From Sclerotiophoma versabilis (taxonomy: Eukaryota; Ascomycota; Dothideomycetes; Pleosporales; Didymellaceae): 64,000 nucleotides of DNA. The stretch covers positions 434,001 to 498,000 of the forward strand of contig JAAROD010000054.1 in the NCBI GenBank assembly GCA_012274445.1, read 5' to 3'. Each line of letters begins with the position of its first letter. Positions within the stretch are counted from its first letter, which is position 1. Below, in pieces: positions 10,812-22,499 of the stretch. The translations under genes and the position numbers were made by a program. A model generated the notes under the pieces. The model had not been told where the DNA came from and did not search any database. It worked only from the letters and a program-made list of their open reading frames with translations.

Positions 10812-12968
10812 ATGGCTATACGAAAGTCCTTTGTCCAATTGCTGGCCATATGTATGCTGGCAAGACTTTCAGCCGCTCAGCTTCCATCAACATGGAAGCC
10901 ACAAGACATCATCACATATTTCTGCTCGCGCTGGTATCACCAATGTGAATATGTCTGTCTGCTTCCAGACGTCAAGTGCTGACCTTGATAGCGGTCGTCA
11001 AGAACGACATATTGTACCTGTATGGAGGCGTACAAACGGTACGTAATGACTGAAAATGGCATCTCTCTCGCAGTCACTGATGCGGTCTCCGCTCACAGTT
11101 CAACGTACCGGGTCTTGATACGGGATCGAGGAACAACACTCTTGGCTATAGTAAGTCTCTGGAATCTAGGAATGCGCTTCGGAGGCCTCCAGAGCCACGT
11201 TTATTGATAACCATCCCTGACATTACTAGATCCTTTCATGCTACAACTCGACCTAGGACAGTCATGGGACTGGCAAAAGAACATCTCTTGGCTTGCCTTC
11301 GAGACCAAACCCAACCCCAAGACTGGCGCTAGCGTGAGACAGGCTATGGTTACCGGGTCTTTGTTTCATGGTCCTTACAGCAATCCTGAGGTCTGGACGT
11401 ACGGTGGAACTATTTTCAGAGGCAACGAAACCTTCCTCGATACTGTCAATCCAGACGCGTTCCACGATCAAAGCAATATCTACCCACTCTGGTCATTCGA
11501 CAACGAGACCAACATATGGGATCAGTTCGATATTGGCACTTTGAACACCCCGAGCTATGGATCCTCGGCAGAAGCCGCTGATCAAGGCCTTGCATTCTAC
11601 CTCCATGGGCGAACAGATAACGGTACGAGCATAGGCGCCAAAGACTCAGGCGACACCCAGACTCTGCTTGATGGCATGATTGTCATAGATCTAGTACATC
11701 ACACATCGAAAAACATTTCTACATTGAGTATGAAGGATTCGCAGCCTCGCCTCGGTGGCGGCCTGCAATACGTTCCAGGCATCGGAGAAAAAGGATTACT
11801 CGTAGCGTTGGGTGGCAAAGTCTTTGACGGACTTCAGCCTGTGACATCGCAGAGTCGTGGGCGGCTGCTGAACTTCGAGAATGTTGATGTCTTCGACCTA
11901 GCGTCATACCCTGCAACAAAAAGCAACGGCATCTGGTATACGCAGTCCACTTCTGGCGATATTCCTCCGGCACGTATCGACTTCTGCACCGTACTAGCTT
12001 CGGCCCCCGACAACTCATCGCACAATATCTTCCTGTATGGAGGCTGGGATTCAACAAGCAATAACACCAAGTACTACGACGACATCTATGTCCTTTCACT
12101 ACCGTCATTTACCTGGGTAAAGATGTTCGAAGGCGAGTCACCTCGATACGGCCACACATGTCATCTTGGAGCAGGACGCCAGCTTCTCACTATAGGAGGA
12201 AGCACGCAGCATGGGAACCAGACAGACACATGCGACTGGGAAGCTGAGTCTATTGCAGTCCTGGATCTTCCGACAATGACATGGGGCAGCGTCTTCTCTG
12301 CGGGATACAGGCCGTACGAAGTTAGCGGCGGCCTGGTCGACAAGCTTGGCGGTACGACGCAGGGGAACGCCACGTTGAGGGAGCCTGTTCACGGTTACGC
12401 GTCGAAAGAATTCGAAACTGTCATGCATACTTCCCGGATCTACTCGAATCTTAACGGCACTCTGGAGGTCTTCAATCCAGCCGCAAAGAAATCGTCAGGA
12501 ATGAGCCCCAAAACTCGTACCTCAATCATTGTCAGCATCACTGTTGTCGGTGCATTTGTCATTGCCTGCGTTGTCGGTCTTCTCTGGCTCAGGCGCAAGC
12601 ATCGGAAGAATGCTGGGACAAACGGTGGTCTGAGAGGCACAGCTGAGCCCTATCACGAAGTCGAGGAGAAAGCCAAATACGAGCTGTCACCGAACGGGAA
12701 GCAAATGTATGAGATGACTGGAGAAGGTTATCTGCACGAAGCCACAGATGGGACCATCAGAGCTGAAGCAGATAGATCGAATATAGTGGTCAACGCAGTA
12801 GAACTACCGGCGACTAACTTCGGCGAAGAAGGGAGATGGGGGATTCCTCTTATCAGGGTGCCTAGTCCTGATGTCAAAGATTGTGTTGCTGAGGTTGGCT
12901 CTCATGTTGCAGAATTGCCGGGACAGGATGCAACGGCAGTGAATCTCCCGTCTGAACCTAAAGGCTAG
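10812..12968 (+). CDS. Kelch-repeat single-pass membrane protein
   Basis: Predicted cell-surface or endomembrane protein of 656 residues; exons 10812-10944, 10992-11038, 11099-11150 and 11230-12968. The N-terminus is a signal peptide (SFVQLLAICMLARLSAAQ). The ectodomain opens with YFCSRWYHQ followed by VVKNDILYLYGGVQT, the first kelch-like blade. Later blades contain GLLVALGGKV, NIFLYGGWD, DDIYVLSLPSFTWVKM, GHTCHLGAGRQLLTIGG and IAVLDLPTMTWGSVF. Many N-x-S/T sequons lie throughout. Near residue 510 a membrane helix (IIVSITVVGAFVIACVVGLL) is followed by a basic stop-transfer (RRKHRK) and about 120 cytosolic residues. This architecture is frequent in Dothideomycetes and Eurotiomycetes, with unknown function. 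The first intron is only 47 bp, but its branch point (CTGAC) and phase fit the family's CSRW-x-HQ..V start. Confidence 0.82.
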
Positions 12969-14628
12969 AGATCTTCAGAGCATTTTCAGATATTCTACCA
13001 ATCAAACCAAGTAGTCTTTGAGCTACGTCTGACATGGCACAACAAAAGGAGGTGCATGATGGCTGCCCGTTACATTTCCTAAGTTTGCCTTCTTGGATCA
13101 CACTTTTGGGCAATAGAAGAGGCTGAGAAGGACGAGCATATTGAATGTGGCAAAGACGGTGCAAACATGTTCAATGCCGCACACTCTGCAGCCTTTTGCC
13201 CTTTTTTTCAGTATAAAAAGAGATGAATCCACAAATAGGTAATGTGCATAGATTTGCCAGGCTATAAATTGCGGAATGTTGCTATCTAAACAATCTTTTA
13301 CTTCTGAGGTCACGTTCACGCTTTTACACTTGCCTTAAATACTATAACTCATTAAGTAGCTATCTAAGAGCTGTCTTATATAGACGAAAGGCTTATATAT
13401 CTTATACAGCGTATGATTGCTTGTCCTAGCAAAGACTGTTCCTAGAGTTCTTCTTATAGCTATAAGCAATGTGAAGTTTGTTGCATTGAGCGGAAAATCG
13501 GCTATCGGAGCAAAAATCCTTGCAGGCTGCTCAGTAGTCATTGTTGCCTCTATGTACAGTACAATCTTGCCCTATACCCTACCTCACCCAATTCCCAACA
13601 CATTAGACCCTTATGCTAGAGGCTGAAACATACAACAACTTAAAGGATGGGTGAGAAGCTTATATAACGAACAAAAGAATCACTTTTCCGACACGAACAT
13701 TTATGCCTGCCGTCTTCGCCATTTATAACGGAGATATTGCCTTGCCCAACCAGAAAAGGATTATTAAGGATAAAGCTACTTGGATAGGGTTGCAACATTG
13801 CAATTGAGCCTTGTTCACGGCTGTACCGACTAATTTTTTCATCGTCATACTTGAGGCCGGAGTTTAAGGGTTAGCGATGTCCTACGTTTGTCTATATTTA
13901 AGGCGTATTCGTACATAAGTACTGGAGTTGCAGAAGCTAGTAAATAGGAAATGGCAGAGCTTAGGTTCATGATCCCAGGGGGCGCAACATAGGTCCGGAG
14001 TTGCATTTCCCGGCTCAGGTGTGAGCGCCTTATATAGTCATGCAAGAACAATTGTAACAAATTAGACGGCAGATAACAGCGGATAGGCTACTTTTGAGCA
14101 TGTAATAAATTGAAATTGTCTCTTTAATTGGCGTTAATTAGTTGTCTATAACTGAGCGTTTAATGCGGCACTGCTTCAATGGAACCTCTAAGTCTGGCTC
14201 TTTTGTATAGCTGAGGCGCGTTAAATTATAACAAGAAGGGCAACGTACATGTACATCCTAACAGCAACACAACTCATCTTCATAGGAGCACATCATTCTA
14301 TTTAGTAGAAACATGAGTTGGCATATGTATGTGACGCATCTAGGCGCCGACAATAATTTAAGCGCTTGGTGTCCAGCAACCAGCAGATATTCTGGGCATG
14401 TGGAGCTGGGTCTAAAAGCGATGCCTTTTTAAGACTGTTTGTTTCGATGTTTATGCAGTCGGTCTGCTCAGTTCTAGCTGCGTTTAGCGCAACTATCTAC
14501 TTAACCAGTAACAGCTATTTGGGTGTCTTAGTGAGCGCCAAGAGTAGTCCAAGCGTATAAGTCAGCATGTTCTGCAATCCGTCGCAGTGACTGAGCCTTC
14601 GCGCTACCTCCCTCTATGCGATTACGTT
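12969..14628. other. AT-rich, gene-free stretch (decayed repeat?)
   Basis: No supportable gene. From about 13320 to 14560 the sequence is visibly AT-rich and dense in TA dinucleotides (for example CTTATATATCTTATACAG and GCTTATATAACG), with only short broken frames. This is the look of a repeat degraded by repeat-induced point mutation. I cannot identify the parent element. Confidence 0.45.
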
Positions 14629-16541
14629 ATGTTGTTCTCTCGAAACGCAAACATTCGCCTAGCTTTTCATTCTCCCTCCCGTCCTTGTTCACAAAAGACT
14701 TCACTTCTTAGAGCTAGGAGTCCTTTCACACGTTCAACTCGTTCTCTAGCTGGCCGCTCAATAGAGGAACCTTCTGAGCTATTCGAGTACACATCGGGGC
14801 GATGGATGTTTGTTCACCCACTTCTTATCAAACTCACTCTCATACTGACTGTGGACTGAAGCTGGAATGACTCTTTGAAGCATGCTGAGAGAAGACGTGT
14901 TTTCAATGTATCAGAATTCAAGAGATTCGCCGCCGCAGCCGTTAATCGGAAAGTGGAAGATGTGGCTCGTTTTGAAAAACTTGCCGAAGGGGGCTTCAAT
15001 CGAACTTTTCTCATTACTATGTGTGATGGTTTTCAGTTTGTTGGGCGCATCCCTTATCCTGTTACCAAGCCAAAGCACCTGGTTGTGGCCAGTGAAGTCG
15101 CGACAATGGATTTTCTCCGCTCGCATAACATACCTGTACCCAAGATCTACAGTTACTCTGCTACATCAGAGAATGCTGCTGGCACCGAATACCTGTTTAT
15201 AGAGCTGGTACGCGGAATGAACTTGGGTGACATCTGGTTTAACTTGTCTGAAAAAGCTAGAATCACCGTTGTCACCAACCTAGTGGAGTTGGAGTCTCGA
15301 CTATTCTCTCTTGAACTTCCGGCAAGCGGTAGTCTGTACTATACCAAGGATCTACCAGCTGGGTTCAACAAGGTCGACGTTTCAATCACGGATTCTGCAT
15401 GCGATACTCGCTTTTGCATTGGTCCTGACACAAGACTTAGCTTGTGGCATGGGAAAAGGCTCAACATACAGACCGATCGTGGACCATGTACGTATCAGCC
15501 CTATTCTTGCACACTTCAATTCAATATTTTCGTCTACTCGTAACTACTTCGATCTCCGTTCACAGCCCTAACTGAATTCCAAAAGATGCAGATTCAGCAG
15601 CCGCTCTTGAAGCTGGAGCAAGAAAGGAGATTGCATATCTAACAAGATTCGGTCGTTCGCTCCACCCATTTCAACGTCTGCACCGAGAAATATATGGTTA
15701 TCAAAAGCAACTACCCTTAGAGCACCTAGACAACCTGGATAAATACCTGCAAACCGTGCCATATCTCATACCAGACGGCAACAAAACTCTTACCCGCCCA
15801 ACACTACGACATCCTGATCTCCAGCCTAACAATGTATTTGTCTCCGATGAACTTAGTATTACCGGCTTTATCGACTGGCAACACTGCGCAATACTTCCGC
15901 TCTTTCTGCAATGTGGCATCCCGAACAGTCTCCAGAATTACGGCGATAGCGTCTCAGAATTGCTAACACCCCCTGAATTACCACCCAGTTTCGACGAACT
16001 AAGCGACAGCGAACAGTTTCAGGAAGTTTTGCTCCTACGTCGGCGTCAACTTCACTACTTTTATGTCGCAACAACTGCAAGATTGAACCCAACGCACTAC
16101 GACGCCCTAACCTACAACTTCAGCATATTAAGGCGCAAGCTCTTTGACCACGCAAGTTATCCCTGGGAAGGCGATAGCGTAACACTCAAGGCTGACTTGA
16201 TATATTTAACGAAGAACTGGACTGAATTTGTAACTTCCAAATCAAGCACAAACGACAATGCGAGGCCCCTGTGTCCAATCACCTTCTCAGAAGACGAGGT
16301 TGGCAAGTGCTTGCGCCTGCATGCTGCGCAGATTGAGGCAGACGAACAGCTCCAAGCTTGCAGGGATGCTGTCGGTATTGGGCCTGAAGGGTGGGTGCCT
16401 GTGGAGCAGTATGACGAGATAAAGCATCGGGAAAGTAAGCTGAAGGCTGATGCGCTTGAAGCAGCCGAGTCTGAGGAAGAACGGCAGAAATTATGCGAAC
16501 ATTGGATCTTCGCTGATTTTGATGAGGAGGAGTATTCGTAA
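14629..16541 (+). CDS. APH-family phosphotransferase, AIM9-like
   Basis: Kinase-like small-molecule phosphotransferase of the APH/choline-kinase fold, 586 residues; exons 14629-14807, 14862-15487 and 15586-16541. The first exon encodes an Arg/Ser-rich presequence that looks mitochondrial, then LFEYTSGRW. The join gives GRWIWNDSLKHAERRRVFNV. The N-lobe has EGGFNRTFLI (nucleotide-binding loop) and VARI-like GRIPYP. The catalytic loop is HPDLQPNN (H-x-D-x4-N), followed by the metal-binding IDWQ. The C-terminus is acidic and helical. The family includes yeast Aim9, expanded in filamentous fungi as 'phosphotransferase' or 'kinase-like' proteins; substrates are unknown. The first intron uses a GTTTGT donor. 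It sits between an AT-rich decayed stretch and a transposon relic. Confidence 0.83.
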
Positions 16542-16655
16542 GAAACGTGGTTACGCTAAAGAATACCGTGTCCGTGTGCATGATGCGCCCGAACGAGTGA
16601 TGTGCGAACACCGGTTATGCACTCATATTTCACACCCATATAACTCAACACCACA
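16542..16655. other. Spacer between phosphotransferase and pogo relic
   Basis: Short AT-leaning spacer with no gene seen. It may include the 5' flank of the degenerate transposase. Confidence 0.3.
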
Positions 16656-17050
16656 ATGTCGTTACAAGAAGCTCTTGCAGAATGCGATACTTTCGAACAT
16701 AAAGAAGCTATTCCTTGGGCCATAATTGCAGAACAACATGGTGTTGTGCGGCCAACTTTGACGGCGAACGTACTGAGGAGAAACTTAGCCTCACGCGATG
16801 AAGAGTATTCGCTAACAACACCTCACCCCCTATAAAGAGGCAGAGCTTGCGGCTTATATAGATAAGCTTACAGAGCAACACCTACCTCCCACACGTGAGA
16901 TGATCCTATCTTTAACATCCTGTATAGCCAAAAGGCTCGTCTCTGATGGGCTGGCACCTCAATGGACCTCCGCTATGGCTGCCGATCGCCACGCTGCTAA
17001 TTTATACAAAAATGCAAGCTCTACTTTAACATGCTCTATTGCGCGCAACC
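16656..17050 (+). pseudogene. Relic of pogo/Fot1-type transposase N-terminus
   Basis: An ATG at 16656 opens a frame beginning MSLQEALAECDTF, with HGVVRPTL and RRNLASR, then a stop inside CCCCCTATAAAG. One base over in frame the homology continues as KEAELAAYIDKLTEQHLPPTREMI, then IAKRLVSDGLAPQWTSAMAADRH. This is the helix-turn-helix (psq plus CENP-B type) DNA-binding part of Tc1/mariner pogo-class transposases of fungi (Fot1/Pot2 group). The catalytic DDE part is absent. The frameshift, stop and truncation mark it as dead. I did not find terminal inverted repeats. Confidence 0.7.
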
Positions 17051-19370
17051 AAGTGATGTGCGTGAGGTTCTTTGGCGTCGCTATCAAGTCCGTGCAGTTT
17101 GGCTTTGGTGTACTTCTTTCAGCCCTCTCGCATTAATTTGTGAAAAATCCAGGACCTAGGGTACAATGCTCGAGTTGATTAAGAAAGGAACTACTGGTAC
17201 TACAAGTGAAAGAGAGAGAGGGACTCCGCGTGCTTGGGAGTCGCACGGCGAGAGCTTCACTGGGTACAAGACAGTACTAATCAATGTGGACGAAGATGCT
17301 CAGCGATTGTGATCGTGTGGCTTAGATGAATCATCAGCTGCCTCCTGTACGTATGAGTTTCGAGGACTATGTTGTTAACTTCATAGAGTTTCCAAGGGCA
17401 GCTGCAGCCACATGGCGTGGAGAAGACGGAGCTTTCAGAAAGTAAAGAGAGTGATTGATGCGGGACCATGGAGGCCTTCAGAGGTTGAATAACATGTGGC
17501 CGTGCAATACACAGTGCAAAGCTTGAGCTGCGTTCCAGCCACCTTGATCGAATCGAACAAAATGCGTCATCGACATTGCCGTCAGTGCTCCGGCAGAACC
17601 CCGGTCGCCAATGGTCGCCCACTCCATTTGTTGTACAGGATGGTGGCATGCCGAACACAGCAAAGTAAGAGCGTAAGAAAGCAAGCGCGATCTGGAACTG
17701 GCAGACATGATCCCTGGGGTCTCGGTGTCAATACTCGCTGCTGTACCTGTTAAGATTAGCGCGTTACATGGATACTGCGCAATCAAATATTGACCTGCAG
17801 CGAGCACAACATGTTACAGGAGGCGAGCTATAGACCAATCGTGCGCATCACCATATGTAGCAGGCTTCTGCGGTGATGAGAGACGCGGGGTACGTAGGAC
17901 AGCCTTGACAGGCAGCAACATTCTTACAGACACTATAAATTCTGCGTCTTTCTAAACTGCAAATGCCTACGTTGTCTAATAACGTATATCTGTGCAGGCA
18001 TACTACTACCACACTGCCTTATAGCTGCACACCCGTGCCTTTATCCTACACCACGATACCAGATCTGTGACGTCTCCTTCCTTTCGACCCCTTACGAAAG
18101 CAGGTTCTGGCTCGTGCGACAACAAGCCCACCAATTTCCCTAGAGAACCAAAAGGGTACGTCCTAGCGCATGCTACATATAGTATACTCATAAGTATTGC
18201 TACACAGATACCGATCGTTATACGAAGGAAACTTCAGATCAACAAACTGCTACTCACACCCTTGACACCAAGTCCTGCTACTCATATCCTACACAGCAGT
18301 TACCGCTGCTACACACTTAACGTCGTCAACAATCTAAGAAATGTCTGAAGCTAGACACGAAAGGAAGGGGATGGGATGGCAAAAGATCAGACAAGATGGT
18401 CAAGTGACAATTGAACAAGGGGTACTTAAGCTTCGACGTGTAAATGGAGAATATATAACTATTAAAGGCACAATAAAGGTCTACACAGGTGATGAGATAT
18501 ATTGGATAGTAGACTGCATCTATACGCAGCGGAACAGCTAATGAAGGAATTTTTCTGCGGTGTACCACAGCTTTCAAGACACATCTATCATGTACTGAAA
18601 TTATTTGGCAAATCTATGTGGAGGTTGGGCAGATTACTGCCTCTAATGAGAGTTGTTCCATGTGCTTAACTCCTTGGGAAAGGGGACGTGATTAACTTTA
18701 GCTTACACGTTTGGAAGCTGGACACAAGGAAAGCTTCTACCGCTGTTTGGTCTCGATCACTCTGGCCATTTCTATCCATTACTCCGGCTTGCTTGGGAGT
18801 TGAGGGAGAGAACCGATCCTATGTTGGCATACCTCAAGCACGGATTCGCCTGCTACTGAGATGGGGAGAGCACAATTTGTAGTTTAGTCCTGTACTGCGC
18901 TTGCAAGAAGCACGGTTGTCGCTTAGATGTTCTCATCGTTGCCTTAGCGGGCTTGACGGGGCATACGGGATCTCCTGGAAATGCGCGAGAATTTCTCGGT
19001 TATTACTCATTGCGCTCGTAAAAGCCAGGTTTACAGTCGCTAATGCTCCGTGATCTCACAAAGAGCTTGATAAATAAATTATTGCCATAGAGTTGTCACT
19101 GGTACTAGATTGCGAGGTCTGAAGAAGAGAGATCCTCTATTTCCTTGACTATGCAGCTTATTGGCTGTACTAGGATTTATCGCTGGACCAAAGTGTGTGT
19201 CGTCATCAACGCGTGAAGCCCCACCGCCCTTGCAGCCTGCATCCACTTGTACGAAGATTTCTGGATCAACACGGCTAAGTTTCGGCGTTAGATGGTCACC
19301 CACTCCCAGTTTTGCCTGCCGTGCTGAGGCCCATTCCAACCAGGCACTAGCGCTGCCAAGCCCACAAAGG
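17051..19370. other. Accessory intergenic stretch, no clear gene
   Basis: About 2.3 kb without a supported gene. A 66-codon ATG frame at 18341-18541 (starts MSEARHERKG, ends YTQRNS) has no recognisable relatives. The remaining frames are short. With the pogo relic on the left and the MITE on the right, this is probably repeat-derived accessory DNA. Confidence 0.35.
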
Positions 19371-19378
19371 TATATAAA
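19371..19378 (+). promoter_or_regulatory. TATA box of U2 snRNA gene
   Basis: TATATAAA lies 41 bp upstream of the inferred U2 5' end. A pyrimidine-rich tract ending TTTCTTCTTTAG follows, matching the arrangement at the U3 gene. Confidence 0.8.
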
Positions 19379-19411
19379 CCCGCCCGCCCTCGCCCTCCTT
19401 GTTTCTTCTTT

Positions 19412-19596
19412 AGCTCTCTTTGCCTTTTGGCTTAGATCAAGTGTAGTATCTGTTCTTTTCAGTTTAATCTCTGAAACGTCACTACGGTGACATTCATGAT
19501 TAAATTTATTTTTGCAACTCGCCTTTGGGTCACTGGGCTTGCTCACACTCATTGGCACAGTGTCGCCGGTATTGCACTACCTCCGGTGTACGCGAA
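19412..19596 (+). ncRNA. U2 spliceosomal snRNA
   Basis: U2 pairs with intron branch points in the spliceosome. The 5' portion TCTCTTTGCCTTTTGGCTTAG, then ATCAAGTGTAGTATCTGTTC, is essentially the universal U2 sequence, as in yeast and fission yeast. The branch-point recognition hexamer GTAGTA is at 19443-19448. Stem-loop IIa follows (TTTTCAGTTTAATCTCTGAAA). A Sm-site-like ATTTATTTTTG is at about 19504-19514. The 3' part can fold as stem-loops III/IV (CGCCGG pairing with CCGGTG near 19565-19588). A T6 run starts at 19599. The 5' and 3' ends are estimates to within a few bases. Protein frames crossing this stretch on both strands are spurious. Confidence 0.95.
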
Positions 19597-19941
19597 CCTT
19601 TTTTCGTTAGTCCTTACAGCAGTGCTGTGTGGCTAAAGAAGATGGTAAAGAATTCAAGTAGACATGCAACGATGTTGCTAGGGCTGTACAAATTATCCTG
19701 GAGGAGCAATAATGCACTTATCCAACAAGTCCTCCCTTAAGCAGCTCGCAAGTTGCGCATCAGCCGCAGCTTAGGGAGGTCTTCAGTATCGATTTGCAGA
19801 CAACATGCAACATGATAAGGTCTCTGAGGACTACAAGATTTCCGTCTATTGAAATAAGTGTGTAATCCCAACCAAGTAAGAGCATACAAGTTGTGTTGAG
19901 ACCGAGACGTCGAAAGCGGCCACCGCTGCCAATAATGTAAG

Positions 19942-20327
19942 CAGAGTTGTCAACAAGCAAGCAAGCTCAAGTTCGAACCTTGAAACTTGCTTGCTTGAGC
20001 TTGCTTAAGCGTGCTTGAGCGGGGGCATTAGGGGTTTTAGGACTCTTTAGCTAAGTTTCTAGTTACGTGATATTATTTAACAGTGGGTGATATTACGTGA
20101 GGTTAGCTTAGAGAGAGTTCCTCTGCCTCGCCTAGCCCTATTATACACCTCTTACCCCCTAGTTTAAGCTAGTTCAAGCTACCTTAAGCACTTGCCTGTA
20201 TTACGCTGAATCTGCTTGCTTGAGCTTGACGCTGCTAGAGACTGAAACTTGCTTTCTTAAACCTAGCAAATTCAAGCAAGTTCAAGCAAGTGCTTGACGC
20301 CTACCTACTTGCTTATTGACAACACTG
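19942..20327. mobile_element. hAT-like MITE, 386 bp
   Basis: Terminal inverted repeats CAGAGTTGTCAACAAGCAAG (left, 19942-19961) and, at the right end reverse-complemented, CAGTGTTGTCAATAAGCAAG (20308-20327) match at 18 of 20 positions. Flanking 8-mers AATGTAAG and GCTGTAAG agree at six of eight positions, consistent with an aged 8-bp target duplication, the hAT signature. The interior has no coding capacity and is packed with AGCAAG/CTTGCT and TTCAAG hexamers in both orientations, like subterminal transposase-binding repeats. This is a non-autonomous element; no transposase source is in the window. Confidence 0.75.
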
Positions 20328-20924
20328 GCTGTAAGCAAAAATGCACTCATTTCACAACGGGCCGATAGGTCACCGCGCTGTAGAGGAGTTGGTAATTAGT
20401 CTACCTTGGCAAGGACATATCGGAGCTGACAAGCACCAATCGTGACGGTAGTTTAGTACTTCTGTATTCGTTTCGTGTGCTGTTTTCGAGAGGTCGGCTA
20501 CTCCCATGACCCATGCTAGTAAGCCCATGTACGCGGACAACATGTACTACCGCGGACATCTCTATGCGCTATCTTTCCTGGTGCTCTGGCGCTCTACTAC
20601 GCTCGAACATACGCCGGAATTGCACCTCTTGTACGAGCTGCGTGCTGGAATAGTGCACAATCCCACCACCCTGTAGAAGTGAAACCTTATTTTTGCACTT
20701 TCAACATTGCACACCAGAGAGGCGTCTTTACAATGTTTGTAAGAAACCTCACAAGTTACAGCGTATGATTGGTCACTGAGGAGCATCTTCAAAGGAGAAT
20801 GAATGCCTTTAAAACAATGCTTGAGCTTTCATACCTTCCAGACTTTACTACAGCAACTACCACCCACAACTACTACGCCAACAAGAACACTTTCAGATTC
20901 CTGCAATTTCGCTGATATCTTACG
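20328..20924. other. ADH upstream region
   Basis: About 600 bases with no gene seen, containing the right-hand target duplication of the MITE and presumably the ADH promoter. The leader just before the ATG is C/A-rich (CTACAGCAACTACCACCCAC). Confidence 0.35.
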
Positions 20925-22415
20925 ATGGCTCCCTCGATACCAAAGACAGCTCGCGCGGTTGTGCTCGAGGGCCCTGGTGCTCCATGGGCTATCAAAGAAG
21001 TTCCTATCAATGAGCCCCAGCAGGGCGAGGTACGTGGGCTCTTTCACTAGTTCAAACGGATGTTTTGGTAGTCAACACTATGCAGCTGGACTGCTCCAAG
21101 CACCCACAGCTCGCTCGGTGTAGAGCGCTCATGGCTCAGACTCACTTCCTTGAATCCACTGACAAGCGCAGGTACTAATCAAGGTCCTCGCCTGTGGAGT
21201 ATGCCACTCGGATACGTTTCTGCAGCAAGGTGCTTTTGGTCCGATGTGCGTTCGTATGCTCCAACTTGGTCATGATGGAAGCTTACAAGACATAGGGGGT
21301 CCTTTCCTCGCATCCCTGGCCATGAGATGATTGGAGATGTCGTCGCGGTCGGGCCTGGCGAGAAGAAGTGGCAGGTCGGCGACCGCGTTGGTGGAGCGTG
21401 GCATGGGGGTCACGACGGGACTTGCAAAGCGTGCAACCGTGGTCTTTTCCAGATGTGCGATAACGCGCTTGCGAATGGTATCAACAGAGATGGCGGATGC
21501 AAGTATTCACTCGGTCCAGTATCAAATCAGTCTCTTCAACCAGCAATGCTTTCTATCTCGAAGAAGATGCAGGGCTGTACGACGAAGCGACCTTAGAAAC
21601 CCGAGCTGACTTTGACTCTCAGATGCAGAGTACTGTATTCTCCGTACCGAGGCGGCCGTTCGAGTCCCAACTGATGTCGAACCCGCTGAATACGCTCCTA
21701 TGCTTTGCGCTGGTGTCACCACATATAACTCCCTAAGAAACATGAACATCGTCGCAGGAGATATTGTGGCAGTCCAGGGCCTCGGCGGATTGGGCCATTT
21801 GGCTGTTCAGTATGCGCGTAAGATGGGCTTCCGCACTGTAGCCCTGTCAACCAGTGATTCAAAGAGGGAGTTTGCAAAGGAGCTCGGAGCGAACGATTAT
21901 ATTAACACAAGCAAGGAGGACGCTGCAGAGGTACTGCAGAAGATGGGTGGTGCGAGCTGTATCGTAGTGACTGCGCCAAACCCACAGATCATGGGTCCGC
22001 TGGTCGGTGGATTGGGACCGCTCGGAAAGCTGTTGATTCTTGCGGGTGAGTGTCTAGAAAGTTTTTTCTTCTCATGGGAGGGGAAGCCTTGAACGGATAG
22101 TTGGGTCGCTAAAACGCTGAACAACATGCTGACTTGCCGACAGCTGTAGGAGATGTTCCTGTAAACACAGCCACACTCATAACGAAGGCAAGCCCAACAC
22201 TCCCCATGGCGAGAATCCGCTAACTTTTATAGGGAGCATCGGTTCATGGATGGCCCGCCGGTCACGCTCTCGACTCAGAAGAAGCCATTTCGTTTACCCA
22301 GCACCAAGGTGTAAAGTGCCTGGTGGAGAAATTCCCATTCGACAAAGTGGAGGAAGCAGTCAAGCATATGGAATCTGGCACGGTTCGATTCAGGTCTGTC
22401 TTGGTGATGGAGTAA
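20925..22415 (+). CDS. Zinc-dependent alcohol dehydrogenase (MDR family)
   Basis: Cytosolic-type NAD(P)-dependent medium-chain alcohol dehydrogenase of 343 residues. Exons are 20925-21029, 21172-21245, 21296-21498, 21623-22045, 22144-22187 and 22233-22415. Catalytic-zinc ligands appear in CGVCHSDT (Cys) and GHEMIGDVV (His). The structural-zinc lobe reads GHDGTCKACNRGLFQMC. The nucleotide fold shows VQGLGGLGHLAVQYA (GxGGxG). The C-terminus is VRFRSVLVME. Two of five introns (21499-21622 and 22188-22232) have GC instead of GT donors (GCAAGT, GCAAGC). No GT donor keeps the family alignment (RDGG-YAEYC and LITK-GASVHGWP). There is no N-terminal presequence. It converges on the sulfhydrylase gene, with the two stop codons 84 bp apart. 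Confidence 0.9.
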
Positions 22416-22499
22416 AATAAATGCCAGGCGGATCCACTGAATAAATCACTTCGATACAGCACGGTATCTACAACTGCAATGCGGAAAACGGCCAAATGC

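Noticed and set aside
19079..19558. Open frames of 109-159 codons on both strands
   Set aside because: They overlap the U2 snRNA gene and its promoter and have no family resemblance.
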